A stretch of DNA of 64,000 nucleotides from Nocardioides panacisoli (GCF_019448235.1 NZ_CP080409.1:2480001-2544000); one strand, 5' to 3'. Counted from the first letter of the stretch, positions 7,957 through 18,029 are shown. Program-made: numbers and translations. Notes: a model not told the origin generated them from the sequence alone.

Positions 7957-9195
7957 CTAGCGGCGGCGGAAGTCGTCGGCCTCGAGCAGGGCGGACACGG
8001 CGAGGCCCACCACCAGGCCCCAGAAGGCGGCGCCGACGTTGAGCACCGTCACATCGGCGACGGTCACCAGGAAGCAGAGCAGCGCACCGGTGCCGAACGG
8101 TCCCGAGAACGCGGTGGTGAACGCCCCCTGCAGCGCCCGCAGCATCGCCAGCCCGCCGAGCACGGCGACGAACGCCGTCGGCGTCGCGGACATCAACCGC
8201 ACCATCCCGGGCGCCACGATGCCGAACCCGATCGCGAGCAGTCCGCACCACACCGCGGCCGCGTAGTGGCGGTCGCGGTCGCCGGAGGCGGTGAGCAGCG
8301 CGTTCGTGGGCCCGGTCAGGCACGTCGACACCCCACCCAGCAGCGCCGTCGGGAAGGACAGCACCCCGCAGGCGAGCGTCACCTGGTTCATCGGCGGCCG
8401 GTGTCCGGCATCGCGCAGCACGGCCATCCCCTGCCCGTTCTGGACGACGAGCACGGTGATCGCGAGCGGTACGACGAGCTCCGCGGCCGCCGCTCCGGTG
8501 AACTCGGGGACCTGCCACACCGGTGTGACGACCCAGTCGCCGGACGCCGCAGCCGGGTCGAGGCGCCCGGCGAGCAGCACGACCCCCGCCCCGACCACGA
8601 GGGCCGCCAGGATCGGCGGGACCCGGCGAGCCATCGCCGGGACCGCGGTGCAGAGCAGGAAGGTCACGACCATCGGTGCCGCGACGGCCACGTCGTGTCC
8701 GACGGCGGTGACGAGTCCGAGACCGAACTGGAGGAACACCCCCGCCACCATGGCCATCACGATCGGCATCGGCAGCAGCCCCATCACCCGGTCCACCCGG
8801 CCGGTGAGCCCGACCAGGAGCACCAGCGCCGCGGTCAGCACGTAGGCGCCGACCACCTCCGACCACCGCAGGCCGGAGGCCAAGGCCTGGCCCACGAGGA
8901 CCGTCCCCGGGATCGTCCAGAAGAAGCACAGCGGCTGCCGGTGCACCAGCGCCGCGACGATGGTGAGGCCGCCGTTGAGCGCGAACACCGCGAAGATCCA
9001 CGACGCCACGACCGACTGCGGCAGGTCGCCGGTACGTGCGACCGCCAGGATCACCGCCACCGGTCCGGTGATCGAGAACAGCAGTCCCACCAGGCCGTTG
9101 CCGAGCTCGTCGGGACCGAGGTCGCGTCGCAGGGCACGCAGAGCGCCCAGGGCTCCGCGCGGCGTACCGGACTCGGTCCGGTCAGTCGTCGTCAC
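7957..9195 (-). CDS. benE: Benzoate/H+ symporter, BenE family
   Basis: A 412-residue membrane protein with about 11-12 hydrophobic segments. Family signs include WTIPGTVLVGQAL near residue 95 and NGQGMAVLRDAGHRPP near residue 255. BenE proteins import benzoate with protons. Its start lies 14 bases inside the end of the LuxR-type regulator gene, so the two are translated together. It is the last gene of the minus-strand ben operon and gives the cluster a second importer besides the MFS carrier. Confidence 0.9.
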   Translation of the reverse strand: MTTTDRTESGTPRGALGALRALRRDLGPDELGNGLVGLLFSITGPVAVILAVARTGDLPQSVVASWIFAVFALNGGLTIVAALVHRQPLCFFWTIPGTVLVGQALASGLRWSEVVGAYVLTAALVLLVGLTGRVDRVMGLLPMPIVMAMVAGVFLQFGLGLVTAVGHDVAVAAPMVVTFLLCTAVPAMARRVPPILAALVVGAGVVLLAGRLDPAAASGDWVVTPVWQVPEFTGAAAAELVVPLAITVLVVQNGQGMAVLRDAGHRPPMNQVTLACGVLSFPTALLGGVSTCLTGPTNALLTASGDRDRHYAAAVWCGLLAIGFGIVAPGMVRLMSATPTAFVAVLGGLAMLRALQGAFTTAFSGPFGTGALLCFLVTVADVTVLNVGAAFWGLVVGLAVSALLEADDFRRR

Positions 9196-11911
9196 GGTCG
9201 GCCACCCCCGATGCGGCGTTCCGGCCGGCCGCGAGCTCGGTGCGGGAGCGGATGCCGAGCTTCGCGTAGATCCGGGTCAGGTGGTACTGCACGGTCTTGG
9301 TGGACAGGTAGAGCTCCGCCGCCGCCTCCTTGTTGGACAGCCCGCTCGCGACGAGGTCGGCGACCGCCTCCTCCTGCGGGGTGAGGTCGGCGGGGCCGCG
9401 ATCGGCGCGGACCGCGTGGACGCCACCGGCCTTGAGCTCCCGGTCGCACCGGGCGACGTACGTCGTGGCGCCCAGCGCGACGTACTGGTCGCGCGCCGCG
9501 GAGATCAGGCCGTCCGCCTCGCGGCGCTTCCCGGCCCGGCGGAGCACCTGTCCGTAGGCGAAGGTCGTGCGTGCGCGGTCCAGTCGCAACGGCAGCCCGT
9601 TGAGCGCGTCCAGCGAGTGCTCGAACGACGCGCGCGCGGCGTCGAGGTCGCCCGCGGCGGCGTGCCAGCCGGCCCGCGCCCGGGCCAGTCGCGCGATGGT
9701 CGAGCGGTGCCCCTGGGCGGCCGCGCGCTCCTCGTGGGGGCGCAGGACCTCGTCGGCCTCGTCCGGGTGGCCGTCCGCGACGAGGGCGCTCGCGAAGAGG
9801 CCGACCCAGGGCCAGTAGCCGGGCTCGGCCACCGACTCGGCCAGCGAGGCGGTGGTGAGCGGTCGCAGCGCACGGACGACGCCGTCGTGGTCGGCCCGCG
9901 CCTCGGCGTACGCCGCCCGGGCGAGCGCCGTGGGCACGCGCATGACGGCGTAGTCCTGCGGCGCTGCCTCGGCGTCGGCCAGCGCCACTCGCGCCGCGTC
10001 GAGGTCGCCGCGCAGCGCATGCACCTGGACCGCGGTCCAGTCCAAGAGGGGGCGCGCCAGCACGATCTCGCTCGACTCCAGGTGACCGCGCGACTCGGAG
10101 ACGGTGCGCAGTGCGTCGTCCCACTCGCCGGTGAGGAACTGGGTGCGGGCCAGCCAGCCGCGGGCCCACAGCGAGATCCGCGACGACCCGCCGAGGTGGT
10201 CGGTCGGGACGGCTGCCTCCAGCTCGGACCGGGCGTCGTCGACCTCGTCGCGGGCGAGGTGGAGCCATCCGGAGCCGAGCTTGATCCGCTGGGCCTGTGC
10301 GCCGTGCGGCACCTGCTCGGTCAGTCGGGCGTAGGCGCGTTCGGCCTCCTCGCCGCGCCCGCAGGCGACGAGCCCGAGCCCGCGGATCGCGGCCGCCTCG
10401 GTCCCCGCCGGATGGTCGGGCGCGACGAGGTCGATCGCGCGGTCGGCCCAGCCGACCAGCTCCTCCCACCGGCATCGCGAGAGTGCGTGCAGGACGTAGC
10501 GCTGGCAGATGAGCGCGGCGACGTCGGGCTCCCGCTCCGGGTTCACCAGGTCCCACGCCCGGGCCAGCCGCGACGCCGCCTCGTTGCCGCGGCCGCGCAG
10601 GATCGCGAGGTAGGCCAGCACGGCGTTGCGCAGCGGCGTCTCGCGCAGGCTCTCGATCTCGGGGATGAGGGCGGCCGCCCTGCGACCCTCCCCCGCGCCG
10701 ACGAGCGCGTCCACGGCACGGGTCAGCCGGGACTCGCGGTCCAAGCGGTCCTCGGTGAGGCGGCTCGCGTCGGTCAGGAGGGCAGCGGCATCGCCCCACG
10801 CCCCGGCGGCGGCGCGCTCCTCGGCCAGCTGCGCCAGCTCGTGGGCCAGGTCCGCATCGGGGGTGGGCGCGGCGGCGACGCGGTGCCGCAACGCGGCGGT
10901 CGGCTCGTGGACCACCTCGGCGGCGCGACGGTGCAGCGCGGCCGCAGCCGGTGCGCCGATCCCGTCGAGGACGGCCGCCGCGACCATCGGGTCGACCGGG
11001 GCGACCCGGCGGCTGCCGGTCGGGCCCGACAGCCGCACCAGGTCGGCGGCCACGGCCGCCGCCACGGCCGGCCAGACGTCCTCCGCGGCGAGGCCGCCGA
11101 GCTCGACGGCGGCCGCGAGCGAGTCGTCGTGGCGCAGCACGGAGGCGGCCTCGACCAGGTGCCGCGCGACCGGGTCGAGGCGTGCCAGTCGCTCCTGCAC
11201 CCGGGCCGTGACCGCGGCGGGTGCCGGCAGGTCCGGATGGGGGCCGTCCCAGGTCGCGCGGGGCAGCTGCTCGAGCAGTGCGACGACCGCGCCGGGCAGC
11301 CCCGTCGTGTGGCGGTGGAGTCGCTCCGCGACCCACGGCGTGAGCGCCACCCCCCGCCCTGCTGCGACGGCCACCACCGCCGCGATGTCCAACGGGTCCA
11401 GCACGATGCGGTCCGCGACCGCGGCGAGCAGCTCGACGGCATCGGGTGCCGCCGTGGGCGGTGGCGTCGACGGGGTGGCGAGGACGACGAGCCCGGTGGC
11501 GTCGGGCCGGTGGCGCACCAGGCTCACCAGCGCCCGGAGCGAGACGGCGTCGGCGTACTGCGCGTCGTCGACCAGCACGAGCGCCACGGCGTCGGGGGCG
11601 GCGAGGCGGTCGGCCAGATGGTCGGCCAGGTGGTCGGCCACGGCCCCGGGGTCCGTCGCCCCGGCCGCATCCGGGACGCCGAGGAGCTGGTCCACGACGC
11701 CGCCGTGCCGCTCGACCTCCCACGGCAGGCCGGTGGCGCGCAGGACGACGCCGTCGTGCTGGTCGGCGAGACGGTCGAGCACCGCACTCCGCCCGACGCC
11801 CCGCGGACCGGTGAGGACGGTCAGCAATGGCCCGCGCTCGCGGACCCGGCGCAGGCCCTGCGCCAGGTCCGAGAGGGGGGCCTCTCGACCCACGAGCGTT
11901 GCTCCCGTCAC
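9182..11911 (-). CDS. LuxR-family ATPase-type regulator of the ben operon
   Basis: A 909-residue regulator of the large LuxR (LAL/MalT-like) type. It has an N-terminal nucleotide-binding module (GPRGVGRS at residues 35-42, Walker B near VALVLVDDAQYADA), a long helical-repeat middle, and a C-terminal LuxR helix-turn-helix (LSNKEAAAELYLSTKTVQYH). The Walker A lysine is replaced by arginine, so ATP use may be weak or absent. The GTG at 11911 overlaps the MFS gene stop (GTGA). An upstream open frame exists but makes no domain sense. It sits inside the operon that it probably controls, which implies feedback. Proteins of this type regulate benzoate genes in other actinobacteria as I recall; the inducer here is unknown. 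Confidence 0.8.
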   Translation of the reverse strand: MTGATLVGREAPLSDLAQGLRRVRERGPLLTVLTGPRGVGRSAVLDRLADQHDGVVLRATGLPWEVERHGGVVDQLLGVPDAAGATDPGAVADHLADHLADRLAAPDAVALVLVDDAQYADAVSLRALVSLVRHRPDATGLVVLATPSTPPPTAAPDAVELLAAVADRIVLDPLDIAAVVAVAAGRGVALTPWVAERLHRHTTGLPGAVVALLEQLPRATWDGPHPDLPAPAAVTARVQERLARLDPVARHLVEAASVLRHDDSLAAAVELGGLAAEDVWPAVAAAVAADLVRLSGPTGSRRVAPVDPMVAAAVLDGIGAPAAAALHRRAAEVVHEPTAALRHRVAAAPTPDADLAHELAQLAEERAAAGAWGDAAALLTDASRLTEDRLDRESRLTRAVDALVGAGEGRRAAALIPEIESLRETPLRNAVLAYLAILRGRGNEAASRLARAWDLVNPEREPDVAALICQRYVLHALSRCRWEELVGWADRAIDLVAPDHPAGTEAAAIRGLGLVACGRGEEAERAYARLTEQVPHGAQAQRIKLGSGWLHLARDEVDDARSELEAAVPTDHLGGSSRISLWARGWLARTQFLTGEWDDALRTVSESRGHLESSEIVLARPLLDWTAVQVHALRGDLDAARVALADAEAAPQDYAVMRVPTALARAAYAEARADHDGVVRALRPLTTASLAESVAEPGYWPWVGLFASALVADGHPDEADEVLRPHEERAAAQGHRSTIARLARARAGWHAAAGDLDAARASFEHSLDALNGLPLRLDRARTTFAYGQVLRRAGKRREADGLISAARDQYVALGATTYVARCDRELKAGGVHAVRADRGPADLTPQEEAVADLVASGLSNKEAAAELYLSTKTVQYHLTRIYAKLGIRSRTELAAGRNAASGVADRDDD

Positions 11912-13275
11912 ACGCTCACGGTAGAGGAGTCCGACCGCGGGGCTGCCGGGCTCGAGGCGGCCTCCTCGTCGTGGCCGACGCCGGGCACCAAGGAGGTGAC
12001 GAGCGCACCCACCAGCGAGATCCCGCCGAACAGGTAGAACGCGGTGGTGCCGCCCACGCCCGCTCCGACCAGCACGCCGCCGAGGATCGGGCCGACGATG
12101 CCGCCGAGGCGACCGAAGCCGGCGCACCAGGCGACGCCGGCCGCCCGGGCCCGCGTGGGGTAGTAGTTGGACACCAGGCCGTAGATCAGCACCTGCGTGC
12201 CGATCGTGCCGACACCGGCGATCGCGACGGCGACCAGCAGGATGCCCAGCGGCAGGTCCAGCGGCAGCAGTGCCAGGGTGAGCGCGGCGAGGACGAAGGT
12301 GCTCGCCACCACCCGCTTGGCGCCGATCCGGTCGGCCACCAAGGAGGCACACAGGCCGCCGACGATGGCGCCGAGGTTGAGCACCAGCAGGAACGTCATC
12401 GAGTACGACGCGCCGTACCCGTTGTCCTGCATGATCTTCGGCAGCCAGGTGTTGAGGCCGTAGGTGAGCAGCAGTCCGCCGAAGCTCATCGTGCCGAGCA
12501 GGAGGGTGGGCCAGGCCAGGGGGCGACGGACCAGCGCGCCGAACCCGACGTGGCCGCGCTCCGCGCCGGGGGCGGCGGCGTCGACGGGGAGGTCGATGCC
12601 GGTGCGGGCCGCCTGCGCCTGCGCCTCGGCCACGCGTCCGCGGGCCAGCAGCCACTTCGGCGACTCGGGCAGTTTCGCCCATGCCAGCGGCAGCAACGTC
12701 ACCAGCGGGAGGGCACCGATCCAGAACAGCGGGCGCCACCCGGCGGAGTCGGGCACGACCAGGGCGATCAGGGCGGCGAGCACGCCACCGGCGGGGACGC
12801 CGCTGTAGACGATCGCGTTGAGCCGGTTGCGCTGGCCCTGGGGCGCGAACTCGGCGACGAGCGCGCCGACGGTCGCCACCAGGGCACCGACGCCGACGCC
12901 GGTGAGGAAGCGGAAGGCCCCGAAGACCTGCACCGTCGGCGCCACGGCGGTCGCCGCCATGCCGAGCGAGAACCAGGCGAGGTTGACCAGCATCACCCGG
13001 CGACGCCCGATCCAGTCACCCACCGCACCGGCGGTGAGTGCGCCGACGAGGACGCCGACCAGCGCGTAGCTGCCCAGCGCCCCGGCCTCGCCGGCCGTCA
13101 TCGGTCCGAGCTGGGAGGGGTCGTCGAGGAGGGTCGGCACGACGGTGCCGTAGACGACCAGGTCGTAGCCGTCGAACATCAGGGCGAGGGTCGACAGGGT
13201 GACGACCCAGATGAGGCTGCGGCGGCCGAGGGCGTGATCGCCGGTGCGGCCGCTGAGCCGACTGGATTCGGACAT
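11908..13275 (-). CDS. benK: MFS aromatic acid:H+ symporter (BenK/PcaK type)
   Basis: A 455-residue major facilitator protein of the AAHS family. The first membrane helix carries the diagnostic DGYD motif (LALMFDGYDLVVYG, near residue 36), and the loop after helix 2 has GDWIGRRR, the MFS A-motif. About 12 membrane segments are visible, with a hydrophilic centre containing LPESPKWL. It should import benzoate or a related aromatic acid. It lies 93 bases after the benCD fusion in the same direction and overlaps the regulator gene by four bases. The exact substrate is inferred from position. Confidence 0.87.
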   Translation of the reverse strand: MSESSRLSGRTGDHALGRRSLIWVVTLSTLALMFDGYDLVVYGTVVPTLLDDPSQLGPMTAGEAGALGSYALVGVLVGALTAGAVGDWIGRRRVMLVNLAWFSLGMAATAVAPTVQVFGAFRFLTGVGVGALVATVGALVAEFAPQGQRNRLNAIVYSGVPAGGVLAALIALVVPDSAGWRPLFWIGALPLVTLLPLAWAKLPESPKWLLARGRVAEAQAQAARTGIDLPVDAAAPGAERGHVGFGALVRRPLAWPTLLLGTMSFGGLLLTYGLNTWLPKIMQDNGYGASYSMTFLLVLNLGAIVGGLCASLVADRIGAKRVVASTFVLAALTLALLPLDLPLGILLVAVAIAGVGTIGTQVLIYGLVSNYYPTRARAAGVAWCAGFGRLGGIVGPILGGVLVGAGVGGTTAFYLFGGISLVGALVTSLVPGVGHDEEAASSPAAPRSDSSTVSV

Positions 13276-13368
13276 GACGGACTCCAGGGAGGTGTCGGGG
13301 TGGATGGATCGCCCGGGATCCTCGTCCCGGGACGCGGTGGGGTGGGCCGGGCGGGTCGGCCCACGTGG

Positions 13369-16098
13369 TCAGCCCGGGTCGCCGCCGGCGACGGGCAGCA
13401 CGGTGCCGGTGATGTAGGACGCCTCCGGTGAGGCGAGGAAGGTGATGGCCGCGGCCTGCTCGTCGAGCGTGCCGTAGCGGTGCATCAACGAGGACTCCAG
13501 CGTCTGGTCGATGTGGGCGCGGAACCACGCGCGTTCGCGGTCCGACCCGGGTTCCGGCGTACCCCGCGGGATGCGGCGCGGGGGCGCCTCGGTGCCGCCC
13601 GGCGCCGTGGCGACCACGCGGATGCCCGCCTCGGCGTACTCCATCGCGAGGGAGGCCGTGATGGCGTTGATGCCACCCTTGGCTGCGGAGTAGGGGATCC
13701 GGTGGATGCCGCGCGTGGCGGCCGAGGACACGTTCAGGATCACGCCGCGGCCGCGGGCGACCATCCCGGGGAGGACCGCGCGACAGGCGTGCAGCGTGGT
13801 CATCAGCGACCGGTCCACCTCGGCGCGGATGTCGGCGTCGGTGAACTCGGTGAACGGCTTGAAGTTGATGGCGCCGCCGACGTTGTTGACCAGCACGTCG
13901 ACCCGGCCGAAGCGGGCGAGGGCCAGGTCGACGATCGTCGTGGCGCCGTCGTACTGCTCGAGGTCGGCGGTGACCGCCAGCGCCTCGCGTCCGGCGCCGG
14001 CGAGCTCCTCGGCCACGCCGTGGACCAGGTCGGAGCGGTCGGCGAGGACCACGGCACCGCCCTCGGCGCTGACCCGGCGGGCGACGGCCTCACCGATGCC
14101 CTGGGCGGCCCCGGTGACGAGGACGACCTGGCCGTCGTACCGGCCGGGGCTGACGTACGCCGGGCGCAGCCGACCCTGCTGGTCGGCCATCGCACGCCGC
14201 ATCGTCAGCTTGGACCGCTCACCGTGCTCGGCGACGAGGCGGCGCGCGGTCGCACGGTCGCCGGCGGCGAAGGCGTCGACGATCTCGACGTGGTCCCGTG
14301 CGCACCGCGGGTGGCACCAGGTCGCGTGGCGCAGGACCTCCTCCATGTGGCCCTGCACCCCGAGGGCCCGGTAGGCCTGCAACAGGTGCTCGTTGCCGGT
14401 GAGGGTGAACAAGTAGTCGTGGAAGGCCGCGTTGGACTCGGTGTACGCCGCGGCGTCGGTGAAGCGATCGCCCTCGACGTGGGTCAGGGTCGACTCGGCG
14501 AGCAGCCGGTAGCCCGCCAGCTGGGAGGAGGAGAGCCGGCCGATGGTGAGCTCGACGGCGCCGAGCTCGAGGGCCTCGCGGGCCTCGAAGATCGCGTCGG
14601 ACTCGTGGACCGAGGGGTGCTCCTCACCGATCTCGTACTGTCCCGGCGCCTCGCGGTCCGACGGGACCGGGGTGTCGGTCGGGTGCGCGGGCTCCGCCGG
14701 CGCCGGCAGCATCGGCTGGCCGATGACCGCACGCGCGTCGGGGTCGGCCACGGGGTGCTCGCCCTCGTCGAGTGCGAGCACGGGGCCCTCACCGGTCGGG
14801 GCGCACATCGTCTGGCCCATGACGCAGCGGGCGGTGGCGACCTCGGCCTCCCGGTCCGGCACGGCGCCCGGACCGACCGGGGACGGGTCGGCGACCGGCA
14901 GGACCACCTGCCCGATCAGCGCGCGGCCCTCCCCGGCGAGACCGATGACTCCGGCGAGCGCCGGCGGGGCGACGCCGGCCTCGGGGCCCGGCCGGTCGCG
15001 GGGCTCGGACGCTGCCGGCGCGGGCTGGTCGGTCGCCGGGGACTCCTCGGACAACGGGTCCTCCGACTCCTCGGGCACGGTTGCGGCGGAGGCGCCGGAG
15101 AGCGCGAACTTCTCGTAGTAGAAGCCGGTCGGCTCCACGCCCGCGTCCGCGAACTGGGTGCGCACCGCCTCGACCATCGGCGGCGGACCGCAGAGGTAGA
15201 CCGCGACGTCGCCGCCGTGGAGGTGCTCGGCGTCGATCAGTCCCATCACGTAGCCGGTGTTGGGCGCCCGACTGTCGGGGTCCGCGACGCAGTAGTCCCA
15301 GGTCAGCCCGTCGATCCCGTCGGCCAGCGCGCGGATCGCGTCGAGCTCGACCAGGTCGTCGTCCGAGCTCACGCCGTAGACCAGGTGGACCGGCCGGGCG
15401 CTGTCGTCGGCGTGCAGCTGGCGCAGGATCGACAGGATCGGCGCCAGGCCGGTGCCGCCAGCCAGCAGCAGCACCGGACGCTCGGCCTCGCGCAGGAAGA
15501 AGCTGCCGTTGGGACCGGTGAAGGTGATCTCGTCGCCGACCGCGGCGCGCTCGGTCAGGTAGTCCGACATCGCCCCGCCCGGCGTCAGCTTCACCAGGAA
15601 GGAGAGGCCCTCCTCCCCCGGTCCGTTGCTGAAGGAGTAGGACCGCGTCTCCTCGGTGCCCGGCACGGCGATGTTGACGTACTGGCCGGGCAGGAAGGCG
15701 AGGTCGGACCGGTCCGGCGTCTCGACGGTGATCGCCACCGTGGTCGGCGAGAGCCGGTCCAGCCGGGTCAGCGTGCCGGTGTAGGTCGCGGCCCGGGTCT
15801 TGGCGACCGCCGAGGTGCTGGCGATCTGGAGCACCAGGTCCGACTTCGGCTTCGTCTGGCAGGTCAGCACGTAGCCGGCCGCGGCCTCGGACTCGGTCAT
15901 GGCGTCCTCGACGTAGGAGCCACCGTCGTACTCGCCGGACTCGCACAGTGACTTGCAGGTGCCGCAGGCGCCGTCGCGGCAGTCCAGCGGGATGTTGATG
16001 CGGGCCCGGTACGACGCGTCCGCGACGGTCTGGTCGTCGTCACAGTCGATGAAGCGAGTGACGCCGTCCTCGAACGCAAGGGCTACCTGGTGACTCAT
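13369..16098 (-). CDS. benCD: Fused benzoate dioxygenase reductase and diol dehydrogenase (BenC-FCD-BenD)
   Basis: One uninterrupted 909-codon frame holds three parts. Residues 1-335 are BenC: a plant-type 2Fe-2S ferredoxin with C40, C45, C48 and C80, an FAD-binding RSYS (152-155) and an NAD-binding GGTGLAP (214-220). Residues about 495-640 resemble the all-helical FCD effector domain normally found in GntR regulators, without any DNA-binding part. Residues about 652-909 are BenD, a short-chain dehydrogenase with TGAAQGIG (662-669), NNVGG (738) and catalytic Y803/K807. A Pro/Ala-rich linker (about 336-490) joins reductase and FCD parts. BenC feeds electrons to BenAB, and BenD oxidises the resulting diol to catechol. 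Separate benC and benD genes are the usual arrangement. The ATG at 16098 follows benB by 45 bases. Confidence 0.88.
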   Translation of the reverse strand: MSHQVALAFEDGVTRFIDCDDDQTVADASYRARINIPLDCRDGACGTCKSLCESGEYDGGSYVEDAMTESEAAAGYVLTCQTKPKSDLVLQIASTSAVAKTRAATYTGTLTRLDRLSPTTVAITVETPDRSDLAFLPGQYVNIAVPGTEETRSYSFSNGPGEEGLSFLVKLTPGGAMSDYLTERAAVGDEITFTGPNGSFFLREAERPVLLLAGGTGLAPILSILRQLHADDSARPVHLVYGVSSDDDLVELDAIRALADGIDGLTWDYCVADPDSRAPNTGYVMGLIDAEHLHGGDVAVYLCGPPPMVEAVRTQFADAGVEPTGFYYEKFALSGASAATVPEESEDPLSEESPATDQPAPAASEPRDRPGPEAGVAPPALAGVIGLAGEGRALIGQVVLPVADPSPVGPGAVPDREAEVATARCVMGQTMCAPTGEGPVLALDEGEHPVADPDARAVIGQPMLPAPAEPAHPTDTPVPSDREAPGQYEIGEEHPSVHESDAIFEAREALELGAVELTIGRLSSSQLAGYRLLAESTLTHVEGDRFTDAAAYTESNAAFHDYLFTLTGNEHLLQAYRALGVQGHMEEVLRHATWCHPRCARDHVEIVDAFAAGDRATARRLVAEHGERSKLTMRRAMADQQGRLRPAYVSPGRYDGQVVLVTGAAQGIGEAVARRVSAEGGAVVLADRSDLVHGVAEELAGAGREALAVTADLEQYDGATTIVDLALARFGRVDVLVNNVGGAINFKPFTEFTDADIRAEVDRSLMTTLHACRAVLPGMVARGRGVILNVSSAATRGIHRIPYSAAKGGINAITASLAMEYAEAGIRVVATAPGGTEAPPRRIPRGTPEPGSDRERAWFRAHIDQTLESSLMHRYGTLDEQAAAITFLASPEASYITGTVLPVAGGDPG

Positions 16099-16143
16099 GG
16101 CGGGTGGTCTCCGGATTCGTCGGCAGTGGTCTCGGCTGCGGGA

Positions 16144-16671
16144 TCAGAAGTGGTAGACGTCCACGACGTGGTGGATGTAGTCGTTCTTCAGCACCACGAC
16201 CTTGCGACGGATCAGGGGCGACTCCCCCGAGAAGTCGATCGTGTAGAAGGACGTGCCGTAGTACGGGTCGACCGTCTGGTAGCGGAAGTACATGGTGTGC
16301 CAGTTGAACCGGACGTCGACCAGGTCGCCGCGGCGTTCGATCACCTCGACGTTGCTGATGTTGTGGCTGGTGCGCGGGTCCGGCAGCGAGGTCGCGCCGG
16401 AGCGCTCGGTGCGGATCCGGAACACCCGGTCCTCCAGGCCACCCTTGTTGGGGTAGTAGATCAGCGAGATCTCGGTCTGGGGGTCCTCGGTGAGCCGGTC
16501 GTCGTCGTCCCACGACGGCATCCAGTACTCGCAGTCGTCGGCGTAGCACTCCAGCCACTTCTCGAACTCGCGGTCGTCGAGGTAGCGGGCCTCGCGGTAG
16601 AGGAACTGCTCGATGTCGTTCTGCGTGATGAGCGTGCTGCCCAACTGCTCGACGCTCTCGGTGGTCGTCAT
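16144..16671 (-). CDS. benB: Benzoate 1,2-dioxygenase small (beta) subunit
   Basis: A 175-residue ring-hydroxylating dioxygenase beta subunit, a structural protein of the alpha3-beta3 complex. Typical features are [20 protein letters not shown] near the N-terminus, the [10 protein letters not shown] stretch and a C-terminal [12 protein letters not shown]. The ATG at 16671 overlaps the benA stop (ATGA), which fixes the start and implies coupled translation. Length is normal for the family. Confidence 0.93.
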   Translation of the reverse strand: MTTTESVEQLGSTLITQNDIEQFLYREARYLDDREFEKWLECYADDCEYWMPSWDDDDRLTEDPQTEISLIYYPNKGGLEDRVFRIRTERSGATSLPDPRTSHNISNVEVIERRGDLVDVRFNWHTMYFRYQTVDPYYGTSFYTIDFSGESPLIRRKVVVLKNDYIHHVVDVYHF

Positions 16672-18029
16672 GCCTGCTCTCCCTTCTCGCTGGCGACGGC
16701 GTCCTGCATCACCGAGCGCCAGTAGCCGTGCTGGACGGGGTAGAGGCCCTCGTCCTCGTTGCGCATCCCGGCCGAGATGACGCCGGTCATGCCGAGCGTC
16801 TCGGCCACCTCGTCGGGACCGTCGAGCCAGTGCTCGGACCCGCGGCTCATGTCGTTCCACGGGGCCGCGGTGGCCCGGAAGGTGAACTGGCAGGAGCGGA
16901 ACTCCTCGAGGTCGTCGGGCGTGGCCATGCCCGAGGCGTTGAAGAAGTCCTCGTACTGCCGGATGCGCCAGGCCCGGGACTCCTTGCTCTCCCCCTTGGG
17001 CGCGATGCAGTAGATCGTGACCTCGGTCTTGTCCGGCGCGATCGGGCGGAAGTGCCGGATCTGGGTGGAGAACTGGTCCATCAGGTAGACGTTCGGGTAG
17101 AGGCACAGGTTGCGGGAGCCCTTGACCATGAACTCGCCCTTGGCGTCGCCGAACTTCTCCTTCAGCGCATCCATCTGGTCCCACAGCGGGCGGTCCTGGG
17201 GGTTGCCGGCCCACGTCCACAGGCACAGGTGCCCGTTGGGGTAGGACCAGTAGCCGCCACCGGACTTGCCCCACTGACCGGCGTCGAGCGTCTTGGTCTG
17301 GTTCTTCGACTCGCCGGTGTCACGACGCGACGTGGTCGCCGCGTAGTTCCAGTGCACCGCGCTCACGTGGTAGCCGTCGGCACCGTTCTCGGCCTGCACC
17401 TTCCAGTTGCCGTCGAAGGTGTACGTCGACGCCCCGCGCAGCACCTCCAGCCCGTCCGGGGACTGGTCGACGAGCATGTCGATCACCGTCGTCGTGTCGC
17501 CGAGGTGCTCCTCGAGGGGCACCACGTCGGGGTTGAGGCTGCCGAAGAGGAACCCGCGGTAGGAGTCGAACCGCACGACCTTCGTGAGGTCGTGGGAGCC
17601 GTCGGTGTCGAAGGATGCCGGGTAGCCGGCCCCCTCGGGGTCCTTGACCTTGAGCAGGGTGCCGTCGTTGCGGAAGGTCCACCCGTGGAAGGGGCACGTC
17701 AGGGTCGTGCGGTTGTCGGTCTTGCGGCGGCACAGCATCGCGCCGCGGTGCGCGCAGGCGTTGATCAGGCAGTGGAGCTCGCCGTCCTTGGCGCGGGTGA
17801 TGACCACCGGCTGGCGCCCGATGTAGGTGGTGAAGTAGTCGCCCGGGTTCGGCAGCTGGGTCTCGTGGGCGAGGTAGATCCAGTTGCCCTCGAAGATGTG
17901 CTTCATCTCCAGTTCGAAGATCTCCTCGTCGGTGAAGATCCGTCGATTGGCGCGGTAGACGCCGGCAGCCGGGTCCTCGACCACGGCGTCGGCGAGCACG
18001 GTCTCCAGGTGGTCCAGCGTCTCGGTCAT
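16668..18029 (-). CDS. benA: Benzoate 1,2-dioxygenase large (alpha) subunit
   Basis: The 453-residue catalytic subunit adds O2 to benzoate to give the cis-1,2-dihydrodiol carboxylate. The Rieske centre ligands are C92, H94, C112 and H115 (CAHRG and CPFHGW). The mononuclear iron site has D218, H221 and H226 in [10 protein letters not shown]. The ATG at 18029 is preceded by GGAGGA at 18034-18039, better than the in-frame start 39 bases upstream. It is the first gene of benA-B-CD-MFS-LuxR-benE. Anthranilate or toluate dioxygenases are close relatives, but the rest of the cluster points to benzoate. Confidence 0.93.
   Translation of the reverse strand: MTETLDHLETVLADAVVEDPAAGVYRANRRIFTDEEIFELEMKHIFEGNWIYLAHETQLPNPGDYFTTYIGRQPVVITRAKDGELHCLINACAHRGAMLCRRKTDNRTTLTCPFHGWTFRNDGTLLKVKDPEGAGYPASFDTDGSHDLTKVVRFDSYRGFLFGSLNPDVVPLEEHLGDTTTVIDMLVDQSPDGLEVLRGASTYTFDGNWKVQAENGADGYHVSAVHWNYAATTSRRDTGESKNQTKTLDAGQWGKSGGGYWSYPNGHLCLWTWAGNPQDRPLWDQMDALKEKFGDAKGEFMVKGSRNLCLYPNVYLMDQFSTQIRHFRPIAPDKTEVTIYCIAPKGESKESRAWRIRQYEDFFNASGMATPDDLEEFRSCQFTFRATAAPWNDMSRGSEHWLDGPDEVAETLGMTGVISAGMRNEDEGLYPVQHGYWRSVMQDAVASEKGEQA

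Noticed and set aside
13480..15951. An 823-codon open frame on the plus strand opposite benCD
   Set aside because: It mirrors the high-GC codon bias of benCD, is Gly/Val/Asp/Arg-rich without any domain, and the minus strand clearly encodes known enzymes. Similar mirror frames lie opposite other core genes.
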